Positions 6,609 through 7,718 of a stretch of DNA of 7,718 nt are shown here, piece by piece (the first letter of the stretch is position 1; each line of letters opens with the position of its first letter). The stretch spans positions 1-7,718 of the forward strand of contig CAIVZW010000016.1 of the NCBI GenBank assembly GCA_903910495.1, written 5' to 3'. The position numbers were made by a program, and so were the translations under genes. This stretch comes from an uncultured beta proteobacterium. Its GTDB lineage: Bacteria > Pseudomonadota > Gammaproteobacteria > Burkholderiales > Rhodocyclaceae. Under the pieces are notes generated by a model that saw nothing but the letters and a program-made list of their open reading frames with translations, had not been told where the DNA came from and searched no databases.

Positions 6609-7448
6609 TCAAATACTTGGGATTCGATAGAATGTAATAAATGAAATAGAGTTCACGCACACGTACACCCCCCTGTTTAGCAACCTGCCGACCAACGGAA
6701 TCTTGTCGAACACGGATACGACACCCGAAATCAGATACAGATACATGGCACGGAATGAACGGGCACCGAATTTTATTTCCTCGAATCTTGCAAGTTCCCT
6801 TATTCTCTCCGAATTGATTCGCAGCGATTTATTCGCCCCGTGTAAGCGATGCCCAGCCACTGGTTTTGGAAGTTCAAGCCAAGAGAACTTGGCATATGCC
6901 TGATAAAAAAATACCACGTCAAAAACGTAATGGCTATCCGTGAGCATGGGTACAGATTCATGTACGATGCGACGCCAGAAGGTTGCCGGCTGGAGTACTG
7001 CAGCACGATACTTCATCAATGCAATGTTATCCAGCGGGTGGTATCTCATTTTGACCGGCTTAAGGAATCTTCCCTCTGAACTAATGTAATAACCGGTGAA
7101 ACTAATGACATCAACCGATGGGTAACAATTAAATTCACGAACCACAGAACTTAGTACATCAGAACAAATGAAACAGTCATCCGCATTAAGGAAGCAGAAC
7201 AATTCTCCGGTCGCACCGGAAAATGCCTTCATGATGGCATCCGACTGACCACTATCCGAAATACTCACTAACCGGAAACGACTGTCATCAAGGCAGAAAT
7301 GCCTTATGATTTCCAGAGAGCCATCGGTTGAGCCGCCATCCGCAATCAGAACCTCATAGTCCATGTAGTCCTGCATGCGAATGCTTTTGAGGCACTCTTC
7401 CACAAAAGACGCATAATTAAAGGATGGAACTGCGATGCTGATTTTCAA
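6609..7448 (-). CDS. Family 2 glycosyltransferase, probable C-terminal frameshift
   Basis: A 279-residue GT-A fold glycosyltransferase of the type that adds one sugar to a lipid-linked repeat unit in the cytoplasm. Visible motifs: IAVPSFNYASFVEECLKSI (5-23), the nucleotide-binding ADGGSTDGS (36-44), SGQSDAIMKAF (66-76), the metal-binding DxD equivalent LNADD (87-91), QPATFWRR (153-160) and GHRLHGANKS (199-208). The catalytic domain therefore looks whole. The start is TTG at 7448: an in-frame TAG lies 15 nt upstream, no ATG gives the conserved MKISIAVPSFN start, and AAAGGG (7459-7454) sits 5 nt before it. After a run of six G (6673-6668) the annotated frame ends in a tail that does not look family-like. 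The frame reached by adding one G gives a basic, aromatic tail containing YYILSNPKYLTHRNL and would make a protein of about 290 residues ending at 6577. By eye the gene is more AT-rich than its neighbours. Donor and acceptor cannot be told. Confidence 0.88.
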   Translation of the reverse strand: MKISIAVPSFNYASFVEECLKSIRMQDYMDYEVLIADGGSTDGSLEIIRHFCLDDSRFRLVSISDSGQSDAIMKAFSGATGELFCFLNADDCFICSDVLSSVVREFNCYPSVDVISFTGYYISSEGRFLKPVKMRYHPLDNIALMKYRAAVLQPATFWRRIVHESVPMLTDSHYVFDVVFFYQAYAKFSWLELPKPVAGHRLHGANKSLRINSERIRELARFEEIKFGARSFRAMYLYLISGVVSVFDKIPLVGRLLNRGVYVCVNSISFITFYRIPSI

Positions 7449-7453
7449 TTTAA

Positions 7454-7459
7454 CCCTTT
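7454..7459 (-). promoter_or_regulatory. Ribosome binding site supporting a TTG start
   Basis: AAAGGG on the minus strand ends 5 nt before TTG at 7448. With an in-frame stop 15 nt upstream of that TTG, it decides the start of the family 2 glycosyltransferase. Confidence 0.6.
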
Positions 7460-7545
7460 GCTACACTACCATTCGGTTAGGGAGATGCTGAAGTATTCGT
7501 CCCCCAGGAGGACTTGAGCCCAAGGCCCCGTTGCCTTCGGGCGTC

Positions 7546-7565
7546 ATCCCCGCGCAGGCGGGGAT
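7546..7565. repeat. dRS3-like 20-bp dispersed palindrome
   Basis: The site reads ATCCCC-N8-GGGGAT with N8 = GCGCAGGC; pairing extends to 8 bp per arm (ATCCCCGC / GCGGGGAT) around a 4-nt loop. The Neisseria dRS3 element has the same size and plan, ATTCCC-N8-GGGAAT. The flanks CGTC before and CCAGA after match the wider proteobacterial form of this repeat. The inner T:A pair is replaced by C:G in both arms, so pairing is kept. It lies about 100 nt upstream of the first complete gene of the window. No T-run follows on either strand, so a terminator role is not supported. Confidence 0.75.
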
Positions 7566-7582
7566 CCAGAATGTTGATTTAA

Positions 7583-7718
7583 CTAGCTCTGCATTTCCTT
7601 TGGTACTGCGCATCTATTGGCGCCGCTTACTTCCTTTCCCTGCGGGTTCATTGTGCAATACTTGAGAACAAAGTCGTATACCGGTCCCTGCATCATGCAT
7701 CCTTCATCATCTTTTCCA
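7583..7718 (-). other. Possible C-terminal end of an unrecognised reading frame (partial)
   Basis: A minus-strand frame is open from the window edge for 44 codons to TAG at 7585-7583. It includes MMQGPVYDFVLKYC and NPQGKEVSGANRC. I do not recognise it. A stretch this long is open by chance fairly often, so it may be only intergenic DNA. If real it is the tail of a gene beyond the window, or a short peptide beginning at one of its internal ATG codons. Confidence 0.25.

Noticed and set aside
7522..7541. Small inverted repeats (AAGGC/GCCTT and CCCG/CGGG) next to the dRS3-like unit, as a terminator
   Set aside because: Stems are only 4-5 bp, mutually exclusive, and no T-run follows on either strand.

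Overview
The window is a surface-polysaccharide (O-antigen or capsule) locus read entirely from the minus strand, so transcription runs from high to low coordinates. Gene content, moderate GC, coupled Gram-negative-style gene packing and a dRS3-like palindrome suggest a proteobacterium, most likely beta- or gammaproteobacterial; the sequence alone does not fix the genus.

Layout in the direction of transcription. (1) 7718-7449: upstream flank with the possible tail of an unrecognised reading frame and a 20-bp dRS3-like inverted repeat. (2) 7448-6609: a family 2 glycosyltransferase starting at TTG, whose C-terminus appears to be displaced by a one-base loss in a run of six G. (3) 6608-6478: a 131-nt gap holding what looks like the start of a lost Rossmann-fold reductase gene (start codon ATG changed to ATA, then truncated). 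(4) 6477-3180: fnlA, fnlB and fnlC, the complete set that converts UDP-GlcNAc to UDP-N-acetyl-L-fucosamine. (5) 3168-1939: a WbuB-type glycosyltransferase, the expected L-FucNAc transferase. (6) 1890-1330: a small monotopic phosphoglycosyl transferase that would start the repeat unit on undecaprenyl phosphate. (7) 1306-1: the first 435 codons of a long membrane-bound WbpM/CapD-type sugar-nucleotide 4,6-dehydratase, cut by the window edge just before its catalytic Lys.

How they work together: FnlA-B-C make the L-FucNAc donor in the cytoplasm. The WbpM-type dehydratase makes a second 6-deoxy-4-keto donor precursor, and the phosphoglycosyl transferase loads a first sugar onto the lipid carrier. 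WbuB then adds L-FucNAc, and the family 2 enzyme would add another residue if functional. No flippase, polymerase or chain-length regulator is in the window. The order fnlA-fnlB-fnlC-FucNAc transferase-initiating transferase-wbpM matches the Pseudomonas aeruginosa O11 end of the O-antigen locus from memory, except that a small Bac_transf enzyme sits where WbpL, a polytopic enzyme, would be.

The genes are known families. The most notable signals are two connected scars at the family 2 transferase / fnlA junction. Restoring one G extends the transferase to a TAA that overlaps the lost start codon of the reductase remnant (TAATA, where TAATG would be a coupled stop-start). No tRNA, rRNA, CRISPR array, insertion sequence or clear rho-independent terminator was seen.
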